This document shows, piece after piece, positions 1 through 5,859 of a DNA stretch of 9,844 nt. The notes under the pieces were generated by a model. It saw only the letters and a list, made by a program, of their open reading frames with translations, was not told the DNA's origin and searched no databases. This DNA comes from an uncultured Novosphingobium sp. Lineage in GTDB: Bacteria > Pseudomonadota > Alphaproteobacteria > Sphingomonadales > Sphingomonadaceae. Location: NCBI GenBank assembly GCA_937897535.1, contig CALCQB010000346.1, forward strand, positions 1-9,844, in the 5' to 3' direction. Numbering within the stretch: the first letter of the stretch is position 1; every line of letters begins with the position of its first letter. A program made the translations under genes and the position numbers.

Positions 1-317
1 CCGACGCCGGAAAAGACGACATCCTTGGGCGGCATCCCGGCGGCCAGCGCCCGGGCCATTTCTCCGCCCGAGACGACGTCGGCCCCGAACCCTTCGCGCT
101 GCATCACCCGCAGCACCGCCAGGTTGGGATTGGCCTTGATCGCAAAGGCAATGTGAACCCGCGGCAGGATCGACAAGGCTTCGGCGAACACGCGCGCATG
201 CCGCTCGAGCGTAGCGCGCGAATAGACGTAGACCGGGGTGCCGACCGCTTCGGCGATCACGCTCAGCGGCAGGTCTTCGGCGTGAAGGACGCCGTTGCGG
301 TAGTCAAAATGATCCAT
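1..317 (-). CDS. lysA: Diaminopimelate decarboxylase, N-terminal part (runs off left edge)
   Basis: Only the first 105 codons are inside the window. LysA is the PLP enzyme that decarboxylates meso-diaminopimelate to L-lysine, the last step of the DAP pathway, in the cytoplasm. The start MDHFDYRNGVLHAEDLPL, then TPVYVYSRATLERH and FAIKANPN, is typical of the fold-III decarboxylase barrel. The lysine in AIKANPN is the expected PLP Schiff-base residue, and GADVVSGGEMARAL follows as in family members. The ATG at 317-315 is 6 bp after the stop of the upstream lipoprotein gene. It has only a weak Shine-Dalgarno, so translational coupling within the argH-lipoprotein-lysA operon is likely. The rest of the gene cannot be judged. 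Confidence 0.93.
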   Translation of the reverse strand, partial: MDHFDYRNGVLHAEDLPLSVIAEAVGTPVYVYSRATLERHARVFAEALSILPRVHIAFAIKANPNLAVLRVMQREGFGADVVSGGEMARALAAGMPPKDVVFSGV

Positions 318-323
318 GGGAAT

Positions 324-581
324 TTACTCGTCGTCGGTGGGAGGCAGGTCGAACGGGTCTTGCAACCGTTTCTCCGACCGTTTTCGCAGTTCGACACTGC
401 GCTCGGGCGCAGCCTGGGGGGTGGCCTTGAGCAGGTCCTCGGCGGTTTGCCGCCCTTCGCGGCCATAAGGCGCGAGCGGCAGCTGCTGCCCGGCGGCCGG
501 CTTCAGCGGCGCGGACGCGCCGCACCCGCCAAGCGCGAGGGCCAGGGCTGACACCGCGAGGGTTGGGGCAAGACGGCGCAT
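324..581 (-). CDS. lptM: Small LptM-like lipoprotein between argH and lysA
   Basis: An 85-residue secreted lipoprotein. The N-terminus MRRLAPTLAVSALALALGGC is a classic lipoprotein signal peptide with lipobox LGGC, so Cys20 should be acylated and the protein anchored facing the periplasm. The rest is short, polar and low-complexity (AAGQQLPLAPYG, then QDPFDLPPTDDE). Small lipoproteins of the LptM/YifL type are known beside lysA or dapF. In E. coli LptM helps the LptD/LptE LPS translocon mature. The assignment here rests on size, lipobox and position, not on strong similarity. I chose the ATG at 581 over the TTG at 584 because GGAG lies 6 nt before the ATG but only 3 nt before the TTG. The gene starts 3 bp after the argH stop and ends 6 bp before lysA, so it is inside that operon. 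The symbol is tentative. Confidence 0.8.
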   Translation of the reverse strand: MRRLAPTLAVSALALALGGCGASAPLKPAAGQQLPLAPYGREGRQTAEDLLKATPQAAPERSVELRKRSEKRLQDPFDLPPTDDE

Positions 582-584
582 CAA

Positions 585-1958
585 CTACTCCAGCCCAAGC
601 GCGACGCGCGCTTCGGCCACCCGCGCCCTTACCTGATCCGGCGCGGTTCCGCCATAGCTGGCCCGCGCCGCGACCGAAGCCTCGACCGACAGCGCGGCAT
701 AGACCCGATCGTCGATCCGTGGGTCGATCTCCTGGAGGTCGGTCAGCGCCAGTTGATCGAGCGCCACACCCTTGCTCTCGGCCAGCCTGACCGCCGCGCC
801 GGTGATGTGATGCGCCTCGCGGAACGGAATGTTCGCCTGGCGCACCAGCCAGTCGGCCAGGTCGGTGGCGGTGGCATAGCCAAGTTCGGCCGCGGCGCGC
901 ATCCGGGCCATGCGGAAGGTCGCGCCCTCGATCATTCCGGTCATCGCGGCGAGCGACAAAGTCAGCAACGAAGCAGCTTCGAACACCGGTGGCTTGTCGT
1001 CCTGCATGTCCTTCGAATAGGCCAGCGGCAGGCCCTTCATCGTGATCATCAGCGCGGTCAGGCAGCCGACGATCCGGCCCGAATGGCCGCGCACCAGTTC
1101 GGCCGCGTCGGGGTTCTTCTTCTGCGGCATGATCGAGCTGCCGGTCGAGAGGCTGTCGGGCAAGGTCACGAACCCGAACGGCTGGCTCGCCCAGATGATC
1201 AGTTCCTCGGCCAGCCGCGACAGGTGCAGTGCGGTTTGCGCCGCCGCCATCAGGTAATCGAGCGCGAAATCGCGGTCCGAGACCGAATCGAGACTGTTGC
1301 GGGTCGGCGCCGCAAAGCCGAGCGTTTCGGCGGTGTGGTAGCGGTCGATCGGAAACCCGGTCCCGGCCAGCGCGGCCGCGCCGAGCGGGGATTGATCGGC
1401 CCGCGCCCGGGCATCGGCAAAGCGCGAACGATCGCGCCCGGCCATTTCGTAATAGGCCATCAGGTGATGACCCAGCGTGACCGGCTGCGCGGTTTGCAAA
1501 TGGGTGAAGCCCGGCATGATGCTGGCGGCATGTTCCTGCGCGCGGCTGACCAGCGCGACCTGCAGCGCGTTGAGCCCCGCATCGGCAGCAGCCATCGCCT
1601 CGCGCACCCACAGCTTGAAGTCGGTTGCGACCTGATCGTTGCGGCTGCGCGCGGTGTGGAGCCGCCCCGCCGCCGGGCCGATCAGCTCGGCCAGCCGGCT
1701 TTCGGTGGTCATGTGAATGTCTTCGAGGTCCCAGTTTTCGGGGACGCCATGGGCTTCGTATTCGGCTGCAACCTGATCGAGGCCGCCGGAAATCAGCGCA
1801 GCGTCCTCGGCCGAGACGATTCCCTGGGCTGCCAACATGTCCACATGGGCCTTTGACGCGGCCACGTCTTGCCGCCACAGCGCCTTGTCGAACGGGATCG
1901 AGGCGTTAATCTCGCGCATGATCGCGGCCGGCCCCTCGGCGAACCGCCCGCCCCACAT
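585..1958 (-). CDS. argH: Argininosuccinate lyase
   Basis: This 457-residue cytoplasmic enzyme splits argininosuccinate into arginine and fumarate, the last step of arginine synthesis. It belongs to the fumarase/aspartase superfamily and works as a homotetramer. Seen in the sequence: the MWGGRF start, HTARSRNDQV at 101-110, GFTHLQTAQPVTLGHH at about 150-165 (Thr152/His153 are the usual general acid/base region), and the superfamily signature GSSIMPQKKNPD at 273-284 with catalytic Ser275. The length matches the family. The frame stays open upstream for about 130 codons, but homologues begin at MWGGRF, so the ATG at 1958 is chosen. No strong Shine-Dalgarno precedes it. The gene heads the argH-lipoprotein-lysA operon. 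Its start is 16 bp from the divergent TlpA-like gene, so its promoter must lie inside that gene's 5' coding region. Confidence 0.97.
   Translation of the reverse strand: MWGGRFAEGPAAIMREINASIPFDKALWRQDVAASKAHVDMLAAQGIVSAEDAALISGGLDQVAAEYEAHGVPENWDLEDIHMTTESRLAELIGPAAGRLHTARSRNDQVATDFKLWVREAMAAADAGLNALQVALVSRAQEHAASIMPGFTHLQTAQPVTLGHHLMAYYEMAGRDRSRFADARARADQSPLGAAALAGTGFPIDRYHTAETLGFAAPTRNSLDSVSDRDFALDYLMAAAQTALHLSRLAEELIIWASQPFGFVTLPDSLSTGSSIMPQKKNPDAAELVRGHSGRIVGCLTALMITMKGLPLAYSKDMQDDKPPVFEAASLLTLSLAAMTGMIEGATFRMARMRAAAELGYATATDLADWLVRQANIPFREAHHITGAAVRLAESKGVALDQLALTDLQEIDPRIDDRVYAALSVEASVAARASYGGTAPDQVRARVAEARVALGLE
588..591 (-). promoter_or_regulatory. Ribosome binding site of the LptM-like gene
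   Basis: GGAG on the minus strand, within the last codons of argH, spaced 6 nt from the ATG at 581. It decides between the two adjacent possible starts (TTG 584, ATG 581) and suggests translation coupled to argH termination. Confidence 0.6.
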
Positions 1959-1964
1959 CGCATT

Positions 1965-1968
1965 GGAG
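1965..1968 (+). promoter_or_regulatory. Ribosome binding site of the TlpA-like gene
   Basis: GGAG lies 6 nt before the GTG at 1975, within the 16 bp that separate this gene from argH. It supports the GTG start over upstream ATG codons in the same frame, which lie inside argH. Confidence 0.6.
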
Positions 1969-1974
1969 CTACCC

Positions 1975-2535
1975 GTGTTGTCATCCCGCTTGCTCAACGC
2001 CGTAATCCTTGGCTGCATGCTGCTCGTCGCGGGGTGCGATAGGCAAAGCAAGGAGAGCGCGCAACCGCAAGCGTCATCGCCTGCGCCAGCCACTGCGGGC
2101 GTCGACCGCTCGCACAAGGGCAGCGAATTGCCCGATTTCGTCCTGACCGACCCCGCCGGCCGCAAGCTCGATCTGCCAAGCCTGAAAGGCAAGCCGGTGC
2201 TGGTCAATCTCTGGGCGACCTGGTGCGCGCCGTGCGTGGCCGAACTGCCAGCGCTCGACAAGCTGGCCGCCACCCTTGACGGCAAGGTCAAGGTGCTGAC
2301 GGTCAACCAGGATACCGGGCAACCGGACAAGGCCGGCCAATTCCTCAAGGAACGCGGGGTAACCTGGCTCGAACCGTGGCTTGATCCGAAGGGCGATCTG
2401 GCGTTCCATTATGAAGCCCCGAGTCTGCCGATGACCGTGCTTTATGACGCCGGGGGCCGCGAACTGTGGCGGATCGCCGCGCCGAGAGAATGGGGCGATG
2501 CCGAGACGCTGAAACTGATGGCGGAAGCGAATTGA
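1975..2535 (+). CDS. TlpA-family thioredoxin-like lipoprotein
   Basis: A 186-residue membrane-anchored, periplasm-facing thioredoxin-fold protein. The N-terminus (LLNAVILGCMLLVAGC) is a lipoprotein signal with lipobox VAGC and lipidated Cys21. A polar linker rich in Q, S, P and A follows to about residue 45. The fold then runs ELPDFVLTDPAGRKLDL, PVLVNLWATWCAPCVAELP with redox pair Cys84/Cys87, and SLPMTVLYDAGG with cis-proline Pro152. TlpA/ResA-type proteins usually act as thiol-disulfide reductases, for example in cytochrome c or cytochrome oxidase maturation; the partner here cannot be told. The start is GTG 1975, because the signal peptide begins there and GGAG lies 6 nt upstream. A further in-frame ATG at 1837 would put a non-signal sequence in front. 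The gene is divergent from argH and convergent with the tRNA-Val gene. Confidence 0.93.
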   Translation: MLSSRLLNAVILGCMLLVAGCDRQSKESAQPQASSPAPATAGVDRSHKGSELPDFVLTDPAGRKLDLPSLKGKPVLVNLWATWCAPCVAELPALDKLAATLDGKVKVLTVNQDTGQPDKAGQFLKERGVTWLEPWLDPKGDLAFHYEAPSLPMTVLYDAGGRELWRIAAPREWGDAETLKLMAEAN

Positions 2536-2556
2536 CAGGCCATCGAAGGTGGCCTG
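2536..2556. terminator. Stem-loop between convergent TlpA-like gene and tRNA-Val
   Basis: A perfect 7-bp stem (CAGGCCA / TGGCCTG) with a 7-nt loop begins right after the TGA of the TlpA-like gene. Its right arm reaches into the encoded CCA of the tRNA gene. There is no T-run on either strand, so it is only a candidate terminator; it could also affect 3' processing of the tRNA precursor. Confidence 0.3.
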
Positions 2557-2630
2557 GTGGGCGCTGACGGGCTCGAACCGCCGACCCTCTCGGTGTAAAC
2601 GAGATGCTCTACCAACTGAGCTAAGCGCCC
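2555..2630 (-). tRNA. tRNA-Val (anticodon UAC)
   Basis: A complete 76-nt cloverleaf on the minus strand. The 7-bp acceptor stem GGGCGCT/AGCGCCC pairs fully. The D arm is GCTC-AGTTGGTA-GAGC. The anticodon stem TCTCG/CGAGA closes the loop TTTACAC, giving anticodon TAC (positions 2597-2595). The variable loop is GGGTC and the T arm is GGCGG-TTCGAGC-CCGTC. The discriminator is A, and the CCA tail is encoded (2557-2555). It reads valine GUA codons and can wobble to GUG. No clear promoter is visible in the 64 bp upstream, so read-through from the regulator gene is possible. Confidence 0.97.
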
Positions 2631-2694
2631 GGCACACCATCGGCAATGAGGCCAGGGCGCTGCCACTAGCCGAACATTGCGGCGCTGGAAACCC

Positions 2695-3681
2695 CTATAC
2701 CGTCCGCGCGGCGTGGCTGCCGAGTTCGGCAAAGTACCGCGCCATTCCGTCGGCCGCCTTGTCGGTCAGCGCGATGAACGCCCGGCGGCGGTCGGTTTCA
2801 TCCTCGACCCGTTCGAGCAGGCCGCCATCGATCATCTGCCCGATCCAGCGCAGCGCGGTGGTTGGCGGCACGCCGCTGGCAATGCACAGCGAGGTGACCG
2901 ACACGCGGGCATGCTCGGCCCGGGCAGCGGTCAGATCGAGCAGCATGTCCCAGGCCGGATCGGCAAACAGATCGCCATCGAAGAACCGCGCGCGGAGCTG
3001 GCGCTGGCGGATAATCCGGCGGACCAGCCGCGGATCGGGCAAGGCCGGCCGGGTCGCGCGGACCAGCCGCTCACTGCCGTCGCCGTCAGCCCCCGCAAAC
3101 AGCGGCTTGGGGCTTTCGAACCGGAACGCGCTTTCGCTGGTTCCGGCGCCGTCCCCGGGCGGGGTCAGCTTGTCGAGCCGGGCGGCGATCTGGCTGACCT
3201 GCTCGGTCAAGCGCAGCAGCGCCAGCCGGTCCTCCTCCGATAATTCGCGGACCCGCAGGTTCGGCACCCTGGCCAGCACCCGGCCCAGCGCCAGTACCCG
3301 CTCGGCCCGGCTCGGGTCGACCAGGATCTGCGCGCCCGACTGATCGAGGCAGCCGAACACGTCATCCAGCGCGGCAACCGTGGTCGATACAACCAGGTGC
3401 GCCCCGGCATGCGCGACCCTGAGATCAAGCCGCGCCAGCGCCGCAAGCGAGGCCCCGCGCACTTCCGGACAATCGAGCAAGACCACCTCGCCGATCGGGC
3501 GGGCATCGCCTTCGAGCAAAGCTTCAATCCCGGCCACCTCGGCGATCCGGAACCCGGCTGCCTCGGCATCGTCACGCATCACGCCGCGAACGTGGTCACG
3601 GTCGGCATAGAGTGACACCGACAACGCCATCGGCGCGGCATCATTGGCCGGGCGATCATAGTCGAAGTTGGGCTGGGCCAT
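2695..3681 (-). CDS. Receiver-like domain + MarR-like winged-helix regulator, putatively LexA-controlled
   Basis: A 328-residue cytoplasmic protein with two domains. Residues about 18-140 read like a response-regulator receiver fold. SVSLYADRDHVRGVMRDD matches strand 1 with acidic residues (Asp27, Asp29). GEVVLLDCPEVRG puts Asp70 where the phosphorylated Asp normally sits. HLVVSTT gives a strand 4 with Ser/Thr. The usual Lys after strand 5 is replaced by Asp (ILVDPSRAERV). Residues about 145-172 form a probable helical linker. Residues about 215-320 are a MarR-like winged helix: SLCIASGVPPTTALRWIGQM is the helix-turn-helix and EDETDRRRAFIALT the wing. DNA binding is inferred from family; the target and signal are unknown. 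The ATG at 3681 is preceded by GGAGGG at 8 nt. The gene has its own promoter with a LexA-type box and lies downstream of the L,D-transpeptidase gene. Confidence 0.85.
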   Translation of the reverse strand: MAQPNFDYDRPANDAAPMALSVSLYADRDHVRGVMRDDAEAAGFRIAEVAGIEALLEGDARPIGEVVLLDCPEVRGASLAALARLDLRVAHAGAHLVVSTTVAALDDVFGCLDQSGAQILVDPSRAERVLALGRVLARVPNLRVRELSEEDRLALLRLTEQVSQIAARLDKLTPPGDGAGTSESAFRFESPKPLFAGADGDGSERLVRATRPALPDPRLVRRIIRQRQLRARFFDGDLFADPAWDMLLDLTAARAEHARVSVTSLCIASGVPPTTALRWIGQMIDGGLLERVEDETDRRRAFIALTDKAADGMARYFAELGSHAARTV

Positions 3682-3689
3682 TGCGAGTT

Positions 3690-3695
3690 CCCTCC
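3690..3695 (-). promoter_or_regulatory. Ribosome binding site of the regulator gene
   Basis: A near-consensus GGAGGG on the minus strand, spaced 8 nt from the ATG at 3681. The frame is also open further upstream, through the promoter region and into the L,D-transpeptidase gene; this site fixes the start at 3681. Confidence 0.75.
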
Positions 3696-3704
3696 GATTC
3701 GGAT

Positions 3705-3719
3705 GAACAAGAGTAGAAC
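3705..3719 (-). promoter_or_regulatory. LexA-type SOS box (GTTC-N7-GTTC)
   Basis: On the minus strand this reads GTTCTACTCTTGTTC, an exact match to the direct-repeat LexA box known for alphaproteobacteria. It is 23 bp upstream of the regulator's ATG and covers the presumed -10 region, where a repressor would block transcription. The pattern match is direct observation; control by LexA is inferred. Confidence 0.65.
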
Positions 3720-3737
3720 AAACAGGGTCTAAGTCAA
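3710..3737 (-). promoter_or_regulatory. Putative sigma-70 promoter of the regulator gene
   Basis: On the minus strand a good -35 (TTGACT, 3737-3732) is followed after 16 bp by a weak -10 (TACTCT, 3715-3710). The -10 lies inside the LexA-type box. The promoter sits in the 70-bp gap after the L,D-transpeptidase stop, so the regulator can be transcribed independently of purA. Confidence 0.5.
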
Positions 3738-3751
3738 GAATAGTTCGGGTA

Positions 3752-4261
3752 TTACGGCCTGATCTCGATCGGCGTTCCATCGGGCACTGCTTCCCACAGC
3801 GCCTCGATTTCAGCGTTCGACACCGAAATGCAGCCGTCGGTCCAGTCGCCCGGCACCCGCGCGCCCAGGTTGGCACCCGGCCAGTCGTTCGGCTGGCCAT
3901 GGATCATGATCATGCCCCCGGCACTGCGGCCCCGGCTTTGCGCAAAGGCGGTGTGTTCGGCGCGAGGATAGTCGATGTGGAGCGAGAGGTGATAGGCGCT
4001 GCCGGGATTGCCATAATCGATTGTGAAGCGCCCCTCGGGCGTACGCTCGTCGCCCTCGAACTGCTTGGGGCCAACCGGCGCATCGCCCAGCTGGATATGC
4101 TCGATCACCGTGACCGAGCCGTCGGCTCCATAGAGCGTCATGGTCCGCGCGGCCTTTTGGAGCAGAATATGGTCGACCTCAGGATAGACCGGCGGCGGCG
4201 CGGGTGTCGCCGCGCCGGTCAGCAGCAGCAGGCCGATCAGGATCAGGGCCCGCCGCAGCAT
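3752..4261 (-). CDS. Secreted L,D-transpeptidase (YkuD fold, YafK-like)
   Basis: A 169-residue periplasmic protein. Residues 1-18 (MLRRALILIGLLLLTGAA) are a signal peptide. The YkuD catalytic region follows: ILLQKAARTMTLY, a KQFEGDERTPEGRF segment, IMIHG with His121, and DWTDGCISVSNAEI with nucleophile Cys144. The spacing of His and Cys and the DGC form (instead of HGC) fit the YafK/ErfK-like branch. Such enzymes make 3-3 cross-links in peptidoglycan or attach or release proteins at the wall; which reaction applies here is not visible. The ATG at 4261 is only 3 bp after the purA stop, so the two are probably co-transcribed. The next gene downstream has its own promoter. Confidence 0.9.
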   Translation of the reverse strand: MLRRALILIGLLLLTGAATPAPPPVYPEVDHILLQKAARTMTLYGADGSVTVIEHIQLGDAPVGPKQFEGDERTPEGRFTIDYGNPGSAYHLSLHIDYPRAEHTAFAQSRGRSAGGMIMIHGQPNDWPGANLGARVPGDWTDGCISVSNAEIEALWEAVPDGTPIEIRP

Positions 4262-4264
4262 CGC

Positions 4265-5554
4265 TCAATCCACGAACGGATCGCGGACCAGGATCGTGTC
4301 CTCGCGCTCGGGGCTGGTGCTGACCAGCGCCACCGGGGTTTCGATCAGTTCCTGCACCCGCTGGATGTACTTGATCGCCTGGGCGGGCAGATCGGCCCAG
4401 CTGCGCGCGCCGGCGGTGGTCCCGCTCCAGCCTTCCATTTCCTCGTAGATCGGCTCGACCGCGGCCTGGTCGGCGGCGTGGCTGGGGAAGTAATCCAGAA
4501 CTTCGCCGCGCAGCTTGTAGCCGACGCAGATCTTCACCGTCTCGAACCCGTCGAGCACGTCGACCTTGGTCAGCGCGATCCCGGTCACGCCCGAGATCGT
4601 GCAGGACTGGCGGGTCAGCACCGCATCGAACCAGCCGCAACGGCGCTTGCGGCCGGTGACGGTGCCGAATTCATGCCCACGCTCACCCAGCCGCTGGCCG
4701 GTGGCATCCTCGAGCTCGGTCGGAAACGGGCCCGAGCCGACCCGGGTGGTATAGGCCTTGACGATCCCCAGCACGAAGCCCGGCGCGCTCGGCCCCATCC
4801 CCGAACCCGACGCAGCCGTGCCGCTGACGGTGTTGGAGCTGGTGACGAACGGATAGGTCCCGTGATCGACATCGAGCAGCACGCCTTGCGCGCCTTCGAA
4901 CAGGATCCGCTTGCCGGCCTTCTTGGCCTCGTTCAGCGTCCGCCAGACCGGCTTGGCGAAGGGCAGGACGAAAGCGGCGATATCCCACAGGTCGGCCAGC
5001 AGGCGATCACGGTCGATCGGCTCCTTGCCGAAGCCGAGCCGCAACGCATCGTGGTGCGCGCAGATCCGGTCAAGCTGCGGGCCGAGATCGTCGAGGTGCG
5101 CCAGATCGCAGACCCGGATCGAGCGGCGGCCGACCTTGTCTTCATAGGCCGGGCCGATCCCGCGCCGGGTGGTGCCGATCTTGCCGGCCCCGCTGGCGTC
5201 TTCACGCAGCGCGTCGAGATCGCGGTGGAACGGCAGGATCAGCGGGGCGTTTTCTGCAACCTGCAGGTTCTGGGTGTTCACATCGACCCCCTGCCCCTTC
5301 AGCTTGGTCACTTCGTCACGGAAGTGCCACGGATCGAGCACCACGCCGTTGCCGATGATCGACAGCGTCCCGGTGACGATCCCACTGGGCAGCAGGCTGA
5401 GCTTGTAGACCTTGTCGCCCACCACCAGGGTATGCCCGGCATTGTGCCCACCCTGAAAACGGACCACGGCATCGGCGCGGCTGGCCAGCCAGTCGACGAT
5501 CTTGCCCTTGCCTTCATCGCCCCACTGGGCGCCGATCACGGTTACGTTTGCCAT
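4265..5554 (-). CDS. purA: Adenylosuccinate synthetase
   Basis: A 429-residue cytoplasmic enzyme joining IMP and aspartate with GTP to form adenylosuccinate, the committed step to AMP. The family signature QWGDEGKGK is at 10-18 with catalytic Asp13. GGHNAGHT follows with His41, then GNGVVLDP, GTTRRGIGPAYEDKVGRRS, LFEGAQGVLLDVDHGTYP, TGRKRRCGWFD and the guanine-binding region ALTKVDVL. The length is normal and all key residues are present. The ATG at 5554 has AGGA about 9 nt upstream. A YafK-like L,D-transpeptidase gene follows after 3 bp. In sphingomonads purA commonly follows serA and hisZ; here two plus-strand genes lie between hisZ and purA. Confidence 0.98.
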   Translation of the reverse strand: MANVTVIGAQWGDEGKGKIVDWLASRADAVVRFQGGHNAGHTLVVGDKVYKLSLLPSGIVTGTLSIIGNGVVLDPWHFRDEVTKLKGQGVDVNTQNLQVAENAPLILPFHRDLDALREDASGAGKIGTTRRGIGPAYEDKVGRRSIRVCDLAHLDDLGPQLDRICAHHDALRLGFGKEPIDRDRLLADLWDIAAFVLPFAKPVWRTLNEAKKAGKRILFEGAQGVLLDVDHGTYPFVTSSNTVSGTAASGSGMGPSAPGFVLGIVKAYTTRVGSGPFPTELEDATGQRLGERGHEFGTVTGRKRRCGWFDAVLTRQSCTISGVTGIALTKVDVLDGFETVKICVGYKLRGEVLDYFPSHAADQAAVEPIYEEMEGWSGTTAGARSWADLPAQAIKYIQRVQELIETPVALVSTSPEREDTILVRDPFVD

Positions 5555-5658
5555 GGTTACAGTCCTAGCCCTGCCGGGGAAACCCGCAAGCGCCCTTCGA
5601 CAGGACTCGGCGCAAGGGGCGGACTGGTGGGCCGGTTGCGGCCCGCTGTGCGGTGCGG

Positions 5659-5688
5659 CCCCTAGGGGCTGACATGGGGAAGAGTCAA
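5659..5688 (-). promoter_or_regulatory. Weak candidate promoter for purA
   Basis: On the minus strand TTGACT (5688-5683) is followed after 18 bp by TAGGGG (5664-5659), which overlaps the GCCCCTAGGGGC palindrome. The -35 is good and the -10 poor. If real, the purA leader would be about 100 nt and contain the GGGCCG/CGGCCC hairpin. Confidence 0.25.
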
Positions 5689-5764
5689 GGCGCTGCGGTC
5701 TCTAATTGCGGCTGGAATGGGCGGCATTCCGCTACGCGGTGGTGGCCAACCGATTTCTTGCGCC

Positions 5765-5778
5765 TTGACCCGGGTCAA
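5765..5778. promoter_or_regulatory. Perfect 14-bp palindrome, possible operator
   Basis: TTGACCCGGGTCAA equals its own reverse complement. It lies 81 bp upstream of the plus-strand deazaflavin-fold gene, a fitting place for a dimeric regulator site. No regulator is identified, and palindromes of this length also arise by chance in GC-rich DNA. Confidence 0.25.
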
Positions 5779-5859
5779 TGCATCCGGCGTGCCAACGGCC
5801 CAGCTTGGATCCGGTGGTCAGGCATTTGCGTGCCCACAGGGCCACCAAGCAGAGAAGCG

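Larger units (their letters stand above)
5555..5859. other. 305-bp intergenic region between divergent purA and deazaflavin-fold gene
   Basis: No convincing gene is seen. It must hold the promoters for purA (minus) and the plus-strand gene. Visible structure: a hairpin with 6-bp stem GGGCCG/CGGCCC at 5629-5644, a perfect palindrome GCCCCTAGGGGC at 5658-5669, and a second palindrome TTGACCCGGGTCAA at 5765-5778. The plus frame is open from 5653 into the next gene, but that stretch does not look like conserved protein. Confidence 0.5.

Noticed and set aside
304..1878. A 524-codon minus-strand frame overlapping argH, the lipoprotein gene and the lysA start
   Set aside because: It is the out-of-frame shadow of three recognised genes on the same strand, with an arginine/glycine-rich translation and no domain.
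1837..1974. Longer TlpA-like protein starting at ATG 1837
   Set aside because: The extra 46 residues lie inside argH and would bury the lipoprotein signal peptide. GTG 1975 has a good Shine-Dalgarno and starts the signal sequence directly.
2545..2640. Integration (att) site at the tRNA-Val 3' end
   Set aside because: tRNA genes are common targets, but no integrase and no direct repeat of the tRNA 3' end is seen in the window.
3899..5665. A 588-codon plus-strand open frame opposite purA and the L,D-transpeptidase gene
   Set aside because: It lies entirely antisense to two clear genes, is low-complexity (rich in R, G, D, A) and shows no motif. Long antisense frames are expected in high-GC DNA.
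5653..5859. A 69-codon N-terminal extension of the deazaflavin-fold gene from a GTG at 5653
   Set aside because: The extension does not resemble family N-termini, crosses both palindromes, and a better start (ATG 5860 with AGAGAAG upstream) is present.
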